Counted from the stretch's first letter, positions 51,807 through 62,539 are shown. The stretch: DNA of 64,000 nt from Prorocentrum cordatum (GCA_963575745.1 CAUYUJ010000687.1:10046-74045), one strand, 5' to 3'. Made by a program: numbers and translations. Notes: generated by a model from the sequence alone, not told the origin.

Positions 51807-51907
51807 GAACGAAGAATGACATAAACATAAAAACTCAGAGGTCCGCGCGGAGTTCTCGGATCTGGGAAATCCGCGCGAGCCTTTGAGTTTTTATGTTGTC
51901 ATTGTTC
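51807..51907. mobile_element. Fold-back element (101 bp)
   Basis: Outer arms share AACATAAAAACTCA and, further out, GAAC and AATGACA. Inner arms CCGCGCGGA/TCCGCGCGA add a second stem. It lies 40 bp beyond a TCC array. CATAAACATTAAACTTTCGG and CTCCGCGCGG at 61558-61592, also beside a GGA array, look like a related single end. Confidence 0.65.
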
Positions 51908-52094
51908 GGCCCCCTAGAGATGGAGGCGATGGCCTGAGATCTGGGTTGGGTGGGCCCTGGCGGAACTAGTTTGACGTGTTCTGATGTGTGTTCGTCTCGC
52001 TCTGGATGCGAGTTGCTTCGGCTTTGGGGGCAGAGAAGCAGAACCCCTGTGCCCATCGTCCTCGTGATTTGGCTACGCGTTGCCCAGTCCTCCT

Positions 52095-52205
52095 CTCCAC
52101 TGGACGAGCCAGCAGCCCAGATGGCCCCCTCATCAGAAACGTCTCCAGCGGCTTCCCGCTGGCGATGGGGTACGAGCGCATCGTCTTCGGGGACCACGGG
52201 CCAGC
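52095..52205 (+). CDS. Possible exon containing a YERIVFGDHGP motif
   Basis: One frame reads RASSPDGPLIRNVSSGFPLA and MGYERIVFGDHGP with good codon bias. A YERxVxGDHGP string is seen in uncharacterised eukaryotic and dinoflagellate proteins as I remember them, but I cannot name the family. Boundaries are uncertain. A GGA/GGGA array starts 45 bp later. Confidence 0.3.
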
Positions 52206-52248
52206 CGCCGCATCTTCGCAGCAGTGCCGTCTGCTGGCGAGATGGAGA

Positions 52249-52440
52249 GGGAGGGGGGAGACGGAGGGGGAGGAGGAGGGAGGGAGGGAGGGAGGGAGGG
52301 AGGGAGGAGGGAGGGAGGGAGGAGGAGGAGGAGGAGGAGGAGGAGGAGGAGGAGGGGAATATGGAGGGATAAGGCAAAACAGGAAGAGGCGGACGAAGGA
52401 GGAAGGAGGAGGAGGAGGAGGGATAAGGTCAAGCGGGAGA
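52249..52440. repeat. GGGA and GGA arrays
   Basis: GGGA tetranucleotide (52275-52320) followed by GGA, then GGA/AAGA-rich sequence. Confidence 0.93.
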
Positions 52441-52449
52441 AGAAACATA

Positions 52450-53415
52450 AGGAAAGAAAATAATGATAATGCAAATGAGGAGGGATATGATAAAGCAGGA
52501 GAAGGAGAAGGAAAAAGCGGCTAAGGGGATAAGGGAGGAGGTGAAGTGGAGTAGAGTAGAGTGGACGCCATGACGAGGTCATAGCAAAGCGCTGCCCCCC
52601 TTGAGCTCTGCAGGAACAACGACGATGCGGCCGAGCGCCACGACGATGATCACAGAGACGCCCCGCTTCGAGACAGCATGACTGTTCACCTCATTCCGCA
52701 ACCAACATCTCCAAGGAACGTGGCATGTATCACGGCTGTGAAGCTGGCGGCAACGCTGCTGCACCTCCAGTCAAGGGGGCCCGATACCAGAGTGAGAGGA
52801 ATTACATTCCATATATCAGGCCACCAGCTGCGCAACACACTTGAATACCGTTGACGCTGTGAGTTAGGTATGTTGGCCGAGCAGAATGTCAGCATGGACA
52901 TTCCACAGCAGGATCGGCACCACACGAATATGCGGCCTATTGCAGTTTTCAGTCGTCGGGCTTAGACGCGGCTTAGACGGCACCATCGGAAAAGGTAAAG
53001 GTCTCTGGGCGCTTTTCTTAATCATTGGGTTGGGGCCCGCCAGTGCACCTCCAGAGAACTCGACTGTACTCCTTCCACCCCGCTGCACAGAAGAGTACGA
53101 TGATGCAGACCTTGTCTTTTTGAGCGAGGGTTGCACAATCAGCAACCAGAGCCTTTCGTTGTTTTGCCCAGGCGCCGCCATAGGCAGACGCCGCTGCAGG
53201 ACGAGGATCCTCCGTATCCGACCCTTCCGCCTCGGCCGTCGCAGTGGTTGCACTGCCGCGTGCGCCGCCCTGCGCGCCCCGCTGCTCCGAGACCGTCAGC
53301 AGCGTTGCAGCTGCGGCGGCCTGCGAAGCTGCCGTTGCGCCCAGGGCGGGTGGGTCAGAGCCAGGGCCGTGCCCTGGTGGATCCTCCCGTCTCCCCACCC
53401 CAGACATCCGGCTGC
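52450..53415. other. No confident gene
   Basis: Mixed-composition sequence. Frames at 52864-53253 (minus) and 52886-53731 (plus) overlap each other and show no motif. Confidence 0.35.
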
Positions 53416-53419
53416 TCCA

Positions 53420-53545
53420 ATTTTTTCCGGTGCGCGGACCCGGGAGGTCCAGACCGCTTCCCTGGGACTAGGTTTTCGTCATGAGTCGTTTTTTGACGCT
53501 CCCGAGGCCTGGCGAGGGCCCCCCCGGAGGCCGAAAACGGCCAAA
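53420..53545 (+). repeat. Dispersed repeat D1, 3' part
   Basis: TTCGTCATGAGTCGTTTTTT, CTCCCGAGGCCTGGCGAGGG and flanks align with 63395-63470. Confidence 0.75.
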
Positions 53546-53806
53546 ATCCCGCCGCTCCAGTTTGTTTGGCGCGCCGGATCTCGGGGCTGGCGGCCGCCGC
53601 AACCACGGACGCACCGCCGGCAGCAGCACCTGGAACTCCATGAGCACGGGAAGTTGGGGTGGCCCAGGGGCCAGCCAGGGAGCCCGTCTATAGAGGGTTG
53701 TCAGGGGCCCCAAAGGAGGCCACAGATTTAAGGAACATCTGATGCTGGGGGTGCCCACGGTGCAGCTCCACAGGGCACATCCTCAAGATGTAGAAATTCC
53801 CACGCC

Positions 53807-53835
53807 ATCAGCCTTCCCGTCGGGAAGGCTGATGC
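53807..53835. repeat. Perfect hairpin, 14-bp arms
   Basis: CATCAGCCTTCCCG, one base, then its exact complement. Confidence 0.9.
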
Positions 53836-53978
53836 GCTGCACCAGCCTCGCGATTACCCCCTGCGGCGCGAAGGGCGTGGGCCACGGCAGCCCCCCCAGC
53901 AGGGTCGGGCGGCAGCCCCGTATGGCCCACGTCGTGGAGCCCGCGCACGAGCGCCTGCGCGGCAGGAAGGAGGTGGAG

Positions 53979-54200
53979 TAGGAGGAGGAGGAGGAGGAGG
54001 AGGAGGAGGAGGAGGAGGAGGAGGAAGAGGCGGAGCAGGATGAGGATGAGGAGGAGGAGGAGGAGGAGGAAGAGGAAGAGGAGGAGAAGGCGGAGGAGGA
54101 GGAGGAGGCGGAGGAGGAGGAGGAAGAAAGGGAGGAGGAGGAGGAGGAGGAAGAGCAGAGGAGGACGAGGAGGAAGAGGAGGAGGAGGAGGAACTGGGAG
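53979..54200. repeat. GGA array
   Basis: GGA with GAA, GAT and GCG interruptions. Confidence 0.93.
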
Positions 54201-54204
54201 GGGA

Positions 54205-54710
54205 GGAAGGAATCGAGGGATGAGTAGAAGGAGGTTGATGAGCAGAGGTGAGGAAAGAGAACCGCGCACCATTTCGCCCGCCACATCCTTTGCTGCGAAT
54301 GCGCGCCAAGTATGTGTTGTTGATTGATGGTGTGGGTGAGAAATAAGGAACAAGTAAGAGAGATTGCAATGGAGACGAGGGGTCATCTGCAATGCGCTCT
54401 CAGCGATTGAGACACGACGTGGTGCCACTGAGAGACGAACTTGCGTTGGCGAGCATGGTACAAGCAGGACGCTCCGAGACACATTGACTGTACGATTGAG
54501 TCAAGTCCACGTGGCATCACTCAAGACTCACATCGACACCCTGAGGGATAATGTGATACATCGGGGCACGTTTAGAGGAGGGACCAGAAGATTCGATACA
54601 CAGCAGTGCGAGGGAGAGAGATGGAGATAGGGACAGAGAATGGAACTATAGATGTATACAGAGAGAGAGATAATTATACGAATAATACAAAAATTACACC
54701 AGAGAGCCCC
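54205..54710. other. No confident gene
   Basis: Unique sequence, ending in a GAGAGA run and AT-rich DNA. Nothing supported. Confidence 0.4.
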
Positions 54711-54714
54711 AATC

Positions 54715-55080
54715 AGTGGATGGTTTGATGAGATCGATGGTGAGATCGATCGGGTGAGATGAAAAGTGGGATCGATCATGAGATCGATAATGAATCGCAG
54801 GATCGATAAGGGGATCGACTGGGAACCCGGGAACCCAGAACCCACCGGAATGGGCCCATCCACTGATTGGGCCCAATCAGTGGGTGGTTTTCGCTGAGGA
54901 GATCGACCAGGAACCCGAGAGCCCGGGAACCCAGAACCCACCGAAATCGGCTCGGAACCAATAACCGGTAACCCGGAACCGGGAGCCCGGGAACCCAGCC
55001 TGCTACCAAAATCGGCGGGAAATTCCCGCCAAATCTTTCAATTTCCGCTAGGACCCCGTCAGTGCAAGCACTGATGGGGG
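54715..55080 (+). repeat. GAGATCGAT repeats plus dispersed repeat R8, copy 2
   Basis: GAGATCGAT-type 9-12-mers (54725-54815), then AACCCGGGAACCC decamers, AAAATCGGCGGGAAATTCCC, CTAGGACCCCGTCAGTGCAA and GCACTGATGGGGG. Confidence 0.88.
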
Positions 55081-55134
55081 AAAAAGACACCTGAGAAAAC
55101 CCCAATCAGTGGATGATTTGAAAATTAGTCATAT

Positions 55135-55572
55135 GGATCTTGAGATCGACTGTGAGATCGATAATGAGATCGATAGTGGAATCGATAGAGGACGATTGTA
55201 AGGTCGATCGTGAGACCGAGAGTGAAACCGATTCAATGAGATCGACAGGGAGATCGATCGCGAGATCGCTCGGGCGATCTCTAGTGAGATCGCTTGCGAG
55301 ATCGATTGTGAGATCGATTGTGAGACCGATGGTGAGATCGATAGAGAGGTGGGAAATGAGATCGATGCTGAGACCGATCGATAAGACGATCGACCAGGAA
55401 CCTGGGAACCTGGTAACCTCGCCGCCCACCGAAATCGGCTCGTGAACAGGGAACCGGGGAACCTGGAACCGGGAACCCGGGAACCCAGCGTGCGACCAAA
55501 ATCGGCGGGAAATGTTCGCCAAATCTTTCAACCTCCGCTAGGACCCCTTCAGTGCAAGCACTGATTGGGGAA
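55135..55572 (+). repeat. GAGATCGAT repeats plus dispersed repeat R8, copy 3
   Basis: Longer GAGATCGAT array (55135-55395), then the same AACCCGGGAACC decamers and CCCCTTCAGTGCAAGCACTG end. With 54715-55080 it forms a duplication with a period of about 490 bp. Confidence 0.88.
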
Positions 55573-55685
55573 TAGTCGTTACAATAACCATACTTATAGA
55601 TAATTTTACATAAAACAATATAGCTGTAAAGATATTTGCGATAGCGATACAGAGAGAGAAAGAGAGAGAGAGAGAAAATACCATC

Positions 55686-55860
55686 AGTGGTGAACGATCT
55701 TGCGTTTCACGCGAGCTTTCCCAGGCCATACGTGGAGCTTCTGAGTCACAACATCTGCTGGCAGTCCTTCCCTGTATTCTGCGAGAAGCCGGCAGCGTCT
55801 TATTTCGACGAGTGCTGGACGCTTGATGGCAGGACCGTGAGGTGTGCATGCGCGATTTCG
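55686..55860 (+). CDS. Probable exon 1 of an unknown gene
   Basis: From ACCATCAG to a consensus donor TTTCG|GTAAGT. Reads LAFHASFPRPYVELLSHNIC, then FPVFCEKPAASYFDECWTLD, a balanced, non-repetitive protein segment with several Cys and aromatic residues. The following intron holds the TCC array at 55877-56070. Two further candidate exons on the same strand follow within 700 bp. Family not recognised. Confidence 0.42.
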
Positions 55861-55876
55861 GTAAGTCTTCCTTCCT

Positions 55877-56070
55877 CCTTCTCCTCCTCCTCCTTCTCCT
55901 TCGCCTCCCCCTCCTCCTCATCATCATCATCATCATCAGCATCCCCCTCCTCTTCCTCCTCCCCCTCCTCCCCCTCCTCCTCCTCCTCCTCCTCCTCCTC
56001 CTCCTCCTCCTCCTCCTCCTCCTCCTCCTCCTCATCCTCCCTCTCCTCCTCCTCCTCCTCCTCCTCCTGC
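55877..56070. repeat. (TCC)n array, probably intronic
   Basis: TCC with TCA and CCCC interruptions, between two candidate exons. Confidence 0.95.
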
Positions 56071-56214
56071 CCGTCCTCTCCACAGCCTGCCCTCATCAGT
56101 GAAGTGTGACCAGCATGTGTTGCAAACGTCCGATCTCGCCAGAGTCTCCGCGTACACGTGTTACGTACGCAGCCTCCTGAAAGAGGTGGATGTCCGCTGT
56201 TACTTCTCTGCGTG

Positions 56215-56490
56215 GGTGCTCCTGAAGTGGCTGCCTTCTTGCCCAAAATCATCTGGCACTGCAGGTGGGAGCACGTGCTCCTGCACAGCGCTGGTCGTTT
56301 TGAGTACCCAGGAGATGGAGGTGGAGGGGAAGGAAAAGCAAGCGAGGAGGACGTGCAGCATGTTGCCGCTGCCTGCAGGCTGCCGCTCGATCTCCACGAC
56401 TTTGCACACGGCACGACCGATTGCCGACGAGAGTGCGCGGTCTTGAGGGATTTCCTCGCATCTGCCTCCCCAGTTGGAGGACGATGCTGT
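56215..56490 (+). CDS. Probable exon 2 of an unknown gene
   Basis: In frame 1 reads FLPKIIWHCRWEHVLLHSAG, a Gly-rich linker, then QHVAAACRLPLDLHDFAHGT and CRRECAVLRDF. The sequence is non-repetitive and protein-like. The start is uncertain (an upstream frame 2 reading from 56099 is an alternative) and so is the end, just before the acceptor of the next exon. The segment has a His/Cys-rich middle but no motif I can name. Confidence 0.38.
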
Positions 56491-56498
56491 ACGCGCAG

Positions 56499-56585
56499 AA
56501 GCGGCCGGTCACCAACAAGCCCAATCCTCCGAGCGGTCCCTTCTCTGTCCAGAACAACCGCGCCGAGGGCTACGCGAACTACCTG
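56499..56585 (+). CDS. Probable exon 3 of an unknown gene
   Basis: Bounded by acceptor ACGCGCAG and donor CTACCTG|GTGGGC. Reads KRPVTNKPNPPSGPFSVQNN then RAEGYANYL with almost all third positions G/C. Very short, as dinoflagellate exons often are. Same strand as the two preceding candidates. Confidence 0.42.
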
Positions 56586-56731
56586 GTGGGCAGGCGGGGC
56601 CCGGCCAGCAGCCCTTCTGAGCAAGGGGCCCAGTCGAGTTCGAAGCGTGCAGCCATCGCGAATCGACCCGATCCCTCTGAGTTGGCGCATGCACATGCTT
56701 CGCGTCACGGTACGGCCAACCCGCACCGTGA

Positions 56732-56885
56732 GGATGAGCAACGTTCCAAGGTTGCCCTCGCATCCTTCCCCTTTGGCCCATCCTTGGCCGCTTTCGCTGG
56801 CCGCGCCCCGCCCGCAGGGTGTCGACATGGCCTTCCAAGGCCCCTGCATCCTGATCGCGCGTCCTTCTTATCGGTCTGACTGTGT
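56732..56885 (+). repeat. Dispersed repeat D1, 5' part
   Basis: CGTTCCAAGGTTGCCCTCGC, TTTCGCTGGCCGCGCCCCGC and GGCCTTCCAAGGCCCCTGCA align with 63198-63345. Confidence 0.85.
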
Positions 56886-57033
56886 ACGTAGTGTCTGTGT
56901 GTGTGCCAGGGCCGCGATGGCTCCGACGTCGGGTCGAATCTGCAAGGTATCGGCATCGCACCTGCCTGGCTGCGACCCACAGGGCGAGCCGCGTGGGCGA
57001 AGAGGCACGGCCTGTGATTCAAGCAGTGGCGAA

Positions 57034-57236
57034 GCGTCCTGGCGTGCCTATCGGCCTACCAAAGAATGTCCTAAGAACCTTTTGTGGTCCGCGCGAGATG
57101 TTCTTAGAACATTTCTGGCTGGGGCTGTCCTGTTTTAGCACATCAGGCTTGTGTTCTGAGAACATTGTTTTTGTTATTCGAACATCTTTGGGTTCTAAGA
57201 ACATGTCGTGGTAGGCCTATAGGAATGCCGGGACGG
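57034..57236. mobile_element. MITE-like element E (203 bp)
   Basis: About 45-bp imperfect terminal inverted repeats: left end GCGTCCTGGCGTGCCTATCG and GCCTACCA; the right end reads TGGTAGGCCTATAGGAATGC and CGGGACGG. TTCTTAGAAC-type palindromes (AGAACATTT, TTCTGAGAAC, GTTCTAAGAAC) recur inside. One copy in this window. Confidence 0.72.
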
Positions 57237-57409
57237 TCGGTCCCTGCTCAAATGATCGGGTTTCCCACTGCGGCACGAGCAGGCGCGGGCCGGCACCAAG
57301 GGGCTGCGCCAGGGGGGCAGCGCGGGAGTCGACCCGCAGGACACACGTCGGGCACGCTGCTGGTCGGAGGGGAGGCGGATGTCTTAGGTAGGCGAGTTTA
57401 TTCTCTTGC

Positions 57410-58420
57410 ACAGCTGTGCTCTAGAGCTCGGACCTCTTTATTTTCTTGGTTCGTTCGTGGTTCGTCGTCCCTGGACCCCCCCCTCCCCCGAGCCTCCCAG
57501 GCCCCCCTGGGCCGCCGAAGCCTTTATTTTCGTGGTTCGTTCGTGGTTCGTCGTCCCTGGACCCCCCCCCCCTCCCCCGAGCCTCCCAGGATCCCCCTGC
57601 CCCGAGCCTCCACCCGAGCCTCCCAGGGCAGCCCCCCTGGGCCGCCGAAGCCTGTATTTTCGTGGTTCGTTCGTGGTTCGTCGTCCCTGGACCCCCCCAT
57701 CGTCCGAGCCTCCCAGGATCCCCCTGCCCCGAGCCTCCCTCCGAGCCTCCCAGGGCAGCCCCCCTGGGCCGCCGAAGCCTTTATTTTCGTGGTTCGTTCG
57801 TGGTTCGTCGTCCCTGGACCCCCCCCCTCCCCCGAGCCTCCCAGGATCCCCCTGCCCCGAGCCTCCCCCCGAGCTTCCCAGGGCAGCCCCCCCGAGCCTC
57901 CCAGGGCAGCCCCCCTGGGCCGCTGAGCCTCCCCCCGAGCCTCCCAGGGCAGCTCCCCCGAGCCTCCCAGGGCCTCCCAGGGCAGCCCCCCTGGGCCGCC
58001 GAAGCCTTTATTTTCGTGGTGCCCCCCTGGGCCGCCGAAGCATTTATTTTCGTGGTTCGTTCGTGGTTCGTCGTCCCTGGACCCCCCCCCTCCCCCGAGC
58101 CTCCCAGGATCCCCCTGCCCCGAGCCTCCCCCCGAGCCTCCCAGGGCAGCCCCCCTGCGCCGCCGAAGCCTTTATTCTCTTGCACAGCTGTGCTCTAGAG
58201 CTCGGACATCTTTATTGTCGTCGTGGTTCGTTCGTCCCCCTGGGCCCCTCCCCTTGAGACCCAGCTCCTCTGGGCCCCCCCCCCGTGGGAGCCTTTGGGA
58301 GCCTCCCTCCGTCCAGGCTTCCTAGGGCAGCCCCCCTGGGCCACGGAACCGTTTATTCTCTTGCAAAGCTGAGTTCTAGAGCTCGAACACCTTTATTTTC
58401 GTCGTTGTGGTTCGTCCACC
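57410..58420. repeat. Irregular tandem repeat of about 130 bp units
   Basis: CTTTATTTTCGTGGTTCGTT, GTGGTTCGTCGTCCCTGGAC, CGAGCCTCCCAGGATCCCCC and GAGCCTCCCAGGGCAGCCCC recur about seven times with internal duplications (57880-58030). Confidence 0.93.
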
Positions 58421-58424
58421 TGGA

Positions 58425-59085
58425 CCCCCTCTGGCTCCCCTGGGCCGCGGCCCCCCCTCCCCCGAGCCTCCCGGGACTGCTCCCCCCCCTGCGGCGGCGC
58501 CGCGGCGGCGACCGCGGGCGGCGAGCCGCGCGGCGGGGCGCCGCCGACGACTGTCGTCGTCGTCGTCGTCTTCGTCGTTGTTGTCCTCGTCGTCCTCCTC
58601 CTCCTCCACTTTCTTTCTGGCTCCTCGTGAACTCCTCCTGAAAGACGAAAGCGGGGGCCTCCTGTCCTTCGCAGCTCCTTTGTGCAAGAGCCAGGGCACG
58701 CGTGCCACTTGTTTACGCTGTCTGCCGTTCTTCCCACATCCCCTCTCCCTGCTCAGCTGACCCCCCCTCCCCTCTGGTTTCCTTCTTGCTTTCGCCCCCC
58801 CCCCCGGTCCTCTCCTCCCCGCCGTGCCCTCCCCTCGGGATCTCCTCTTGCCTCTCCTGCCCCCTCCCGTTGCCTCCCATGTGCTATCATCCCCCAGTCC
58901 ATCTTTCCCACCATCCTCCTTGTCCTGGTCTCCCTGGGTCCTCGGTACTGTCCCCGGCCCTCCTCCTCTTCCTCTGCTTCCTCCTTCCTCTTCCTCCTTC
59001 CTCCACCTTCTCCTCCCTCCTCCCTTCTCTTGATCTCCCTCTTCGCCCTTCTCCACCTCCTCCCCCCCCTGTATCACTCCTCATC
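58425..59085. other. No confident gene
   Basis: GC-rich then pyrimidine-rich (TCC, TTCC, CCCC) sequence. Includes a GTCGTCGTC run at 58552-58575. Confidence 0.4.
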
Positions 59086-59162
59086 TCCTCCTCCTCCTCC
59101 GCCTCCTCCTCCTCCTCCTCTTCCTCCTCTTTCTTCTCGTCCCGCTCCTCCCCTGCTGATGA

Positions 59163-59188
59163 TGATTGTTCTGCTGAAAATGATTGAC

Positions 59189-59260
<72 letters not shown>

Positions 59261-59410
59261 GATGAAGATGAAGATGAAGATGAAGATGAAGATGAAGATG
59301 AAGATGAAGATGAAGATGAAGATGAAGATGCTGGCTGTTGCTGATGATGATGGTGATGGTGATGATGGTGCTGGTGATGGTGATGGTGATGGTGATGATG
59401 ATGATGATGA

Positions 59411-59457
<47 letters not shown>

Positions 59458-59532
59458 GGGACGAGAAGGCAGGAGGAGGAGGAGGAGGGAGGAGGAGGAG
59501 GAGAGGGAGGAGGAGGAGGAGGAGGAGGAGGC

Positions 59533-59573
<41 letters not shown>

Positions 59574-59772
59574 ATGATGACGATGCTGATAACGATGACG
59601 GTGATGATGACGATAACGACGATGCTGATGCTGCTGATGATGATCATGCTGCTGCTGCTGATGACGATGATTATGCTGATGCTGATGCTGATGCTGCTGC
59701 TGATGATGATGATGCTGATGCTGATGAGGATGAGGATGAGGATGAGGATGAGGATGATGATGATGATGGTGG

Positions 59773-59824
<52 letters not shown>

Positions 59825-59880
59825 AATGTTGTTGTTGATGATGATGATCATCATCATTATCATCATCATCATGATCATGA
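59163..59880. repeat. (GAT)n array with GAA/GCT/GGA sub-blocks
   Basis: GAT repeat with a GATGAA block (59254-59330), a GGA/TGC block (59470-59550) and GATGCT blocks. Ends in ATGATGATCATCATCATTAT, an inverted turn. Confidence 0.97.
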
Positions 59881-59884
59881 TGAA

Positions 59885-60590
59885 TCCCCGGCCTCGAGCA
59901 CGCAGGTTCTACCTGTCGGCGGAGGCCGACCAGATCGCGGTGTGCCGGCCGCCGAAGGCGAGGGTGCGCAAGAAGAAGACGGGGCAGGGCAGAGGCGCAG
60001 GCTGGCGACGCCCCAAGGAGGGAGAGCTCCCGCGAGGGGAGGAGGAAGAGGAGGAGGAGGAGGAGGAGGAGGAGGAGAGATGATGGGATGAGTGAGGAGG
60101 AGGAGGGAGGTGGGGGAGGGAGGAGGGAGGAGGAAGGGGCGAGTCGCGGACGAGTAGCTCTGGATGAGATTATGAGAGTATTAGGCGGTAATGTTGTCGG
60201 ATGGAGGCAGGGAGGTAGGGAGTTTGCAGGGATGGGTGTAGATTGTTGATGTAAGGGAGTGGGATTGCTTAGAGAGGAGGCTACGTTAGGTGGAATGAGG
60301 AGATGAGAGAGCATCATGCGTATCGTCATAAGGCGCGAAGTGACAGTAGGTACATTCTTGAGGAAAAGGATGCGTACACTGATTCTGACGGCGTTATGAG
60401 TGCAGGAGGAGGAGGAGGAGGAGGAGGAGGAGGAGGAGGAGGACAAGCTTGGTGCGCTCGCGTCATATCTGACGTCCTACCCCTCCTTCCCATCTCTTCA
60501 TGGCGTAGACTCCTTTCTATTTGCACAATCGGATGTCGTAGCATGGCATAGCATTCCATGGCGTAACATGGTGTCGAAGATCAACGCGTA
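59885..60590. other. No confident gene; GGA tracts at 60049-60080 and 60402-60441
   Basis: Unique sequence with two short GGA tracts. TAGCATGGCATAGCATTCCA-type pentamers start near 60538. No exon supported. Confidence 0.45.
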
Positions 60591-60592
60591 GC

Positions 60593-61285
60593 ATGACATA
60601 GCATGGCGTGGCGACGCCCCAAGGTGGGGGGCTTCTGCGGCCCCAAAAATCAACGAGTCGACATCAAATGTGTAATCACTTCCCATGGTTTCTTCGGGGG
60701 TCCATTTTCTAGATTTTGGGGCCTATTTGGAAGGACCGAAAAACATGCCGTGACATGGCGCTGGAAACAATGACGCCGGCGCTGCAGCGGGATCACGATT
60801 CGGAACGAGTGGAAGCGCGGAAATGAGGCCAGCGCTACAGCGGGAACACGATTCGGGACGAGCGGTAGCCCGACAATGATGCCAGCGCTTCAGCGAGAGC
60901 AGCAGTTTGAAAAAAACTCAGCGCGGAAGCGTGGAAATGAGGACGCGTAGCCTGAGATAGCATGGCGTGGCGACGCCCCAAAGTGGGGGGTGGGGCTTCC
61001 GCGGCCCAAAAAATCAACACCGCATGTGAAATCATTTCAGTGTTTTTTTTGTCGGGGGGAATTTTCTATATTTTGGGGCCTATTTGGAAGGGTCGAAAAA
61101 CATGCCGTGACATGGCGCTGGAAACAATGACGCCGACGCTGCAGCGGGATCACGATTCGGAACGAGTGGAAGCGCGGAAATATGGCCAGCGCTACAGCGG
61201 GAACACGATTCGGGACGAGCGGTAGCCCGACAATAATGCCAGCGCTTCAGCGAGAGCAGCATTTTGGAAAAAAACAGCGAAAACC
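60593..61285. repeat. Tandem duplication, about 360-bp unit, two copies
   Basis: Both copies hold TAGCATGGCGTGGCGACGCC, TTTGGGGCCTATTTGGAAGG, GTGACATGGCGCTGGAAACA and ATTCGGAACGAGTGGAAGCG in the same order. They differ by scattered substitutions and short indels. Confidence 0.93.
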
Positions 61286-61395
61286 CAACTCCCAGGAATC
61301 CTGTGTGTAAGAAACCAGTACGCGGAGGGGGGCCAGACACTCCCCGGACGCCACCAGGGGAGAGAAGAGGGTGGTATTCATATTGTGTAATTGTG

Positions 61396-61533
61396 GAGGA
61401 GGAGGAGGAGGAGGAGGAGGAGGAGGAGGAGGAGGAGGAGGAGGAGGAGGAAGGGGAGGAGGAGGAGAGGAGGAGGAGGAGGAGGAGGAGGAGGAGGAGG
61501 AGGAGGGGGAGGAGGAGGAGGAGGAGGAGGAGG
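61396..61533. repeat. (GGA)n array
   Basis: GGA with short G and A interruptions. Confidence 0.95.
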
Positions 61534-61734
61534 AGTGGAAATCGAGGAACAACACCTCGCATAAACATTAAACTTTCGGAGCTCCGCGCGGGCGCCTTCG
61601 GCGCCGCCTGGAGGGCCCAGGCGCCGACCCGAGGAGTCTGCGCGGGGCTCCGGAGGTGTCTGCTCATCTTGTTTTTTGCCCTTCGAGGGGAGGAGCGCGA
61701 GGAGGAGGCGGGCCATGGTCCGACTGCACGCAGG

Positions 61735-61925
61735 AGCGGCCCTTCGCCGGAGTGACCTTCGGTGCGGACCCACTGGGGTCCCCCCGTTGCGCCGAACGCG
61801 ATGCGATAGCAGCGTCTTGCGCGCTTGACTTTGGTACCCCCGCGGCCCCCCAAAAAGCTGCAAAGGTCACCCTTGCCCAGCGTCGATCTTGCGTGCAGCC
61901 GATTGGTGCTCCTGGCACAGACCAC
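61735..61925 (+). repeat. Dispersed repeat R6, copy 2
   Basis: GGAGTGACCTTCGGTGCGGA, CACTGGGGTCCCCC, CGAACGCGATGCGATAGCAG and TTGCGTGCAGCCGA align with 32045-32230. GAGTGACCTT and AAGGTCACCC form an inverted pair across most of the unit. Confidence 0.8.
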
Positions 61926-61929
61926 TGAC

Positions 61930-62390
61930 GCTCCAATGTCGCAGGCCGACAGGTTGACACCAACACCAATATCGGCGGTGTGCCTCCACCGAGGGAAGAA
62001 GATCCCGATCTCGGCGACGGTGGTAATGCTCTGGCTTCCAGGGTGACCGACATCTTACCACCAGCACCGAAAGGATCATCGTCCCCCCTGTGGAGGCAAC
62101 CCCCTGTGTTGGCGCCCATTCCAGGGCCTCCAACGATGTGCCCTCCTGTCCTGGCGGCGTTCGTTGTTGCTTCCAGCGGTCAATGATGGCGGCGCTCGTT
62201 GTTGCTGGGCGTTCGTTGTTGCTCGTGTTCGTTGGTCAATGAGGCCCTCTCAGGCCAAGGATGGCGGCGCTCGCTGTTGCTTCCGGCGGGCGCCCGCCGG
62301 AACGGTGTGCGTCCCGTGGGCCTGCCGCCGGCTCGGGGCCTGGAGGTACGGTGGAGTGGCGGACCCTCTCGCGGCCCCCGCCCAGTGGCC
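61930..62390. other. No confident gene
   Basis: Contains a short GGCGTTCGTTGTTGCT repeat (62157-62290) and otherwise unique sequence. Confidence 0.45.
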
Positions 62391-62392
62391 TT

Positions 62393-62516
62393 GGCATCGC
62401 TCGGACGTGTGCATGTTTCCTTCGGCGAGGACCATCGAGGAGCATCCCTGACCCTTTGGCGAAGAAGCCACGCACGAAACCGAAGAAAGCACAGGGAATT
62501 GACGTCCGAGCGATGG
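62393..62516. mobile_element. MITE-like element A, copy 3 (124 bp)
   Basis: GGCATCGCTCGGACGT to ACGTCCGAGCGATGG, interior nearly identical to 14001-14124, same length. Confidence 0.82.
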
Positions 62517-62539
62517 CCGGGTGGCCGGGTCAGGACCTT

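Noticed and set aside
58887-60446. A 519-codon minus-strand Ser/His/Gln-rich frame
   Set aside because: Produced by GAT and TCC arrays; composition follows the repeat exactly.
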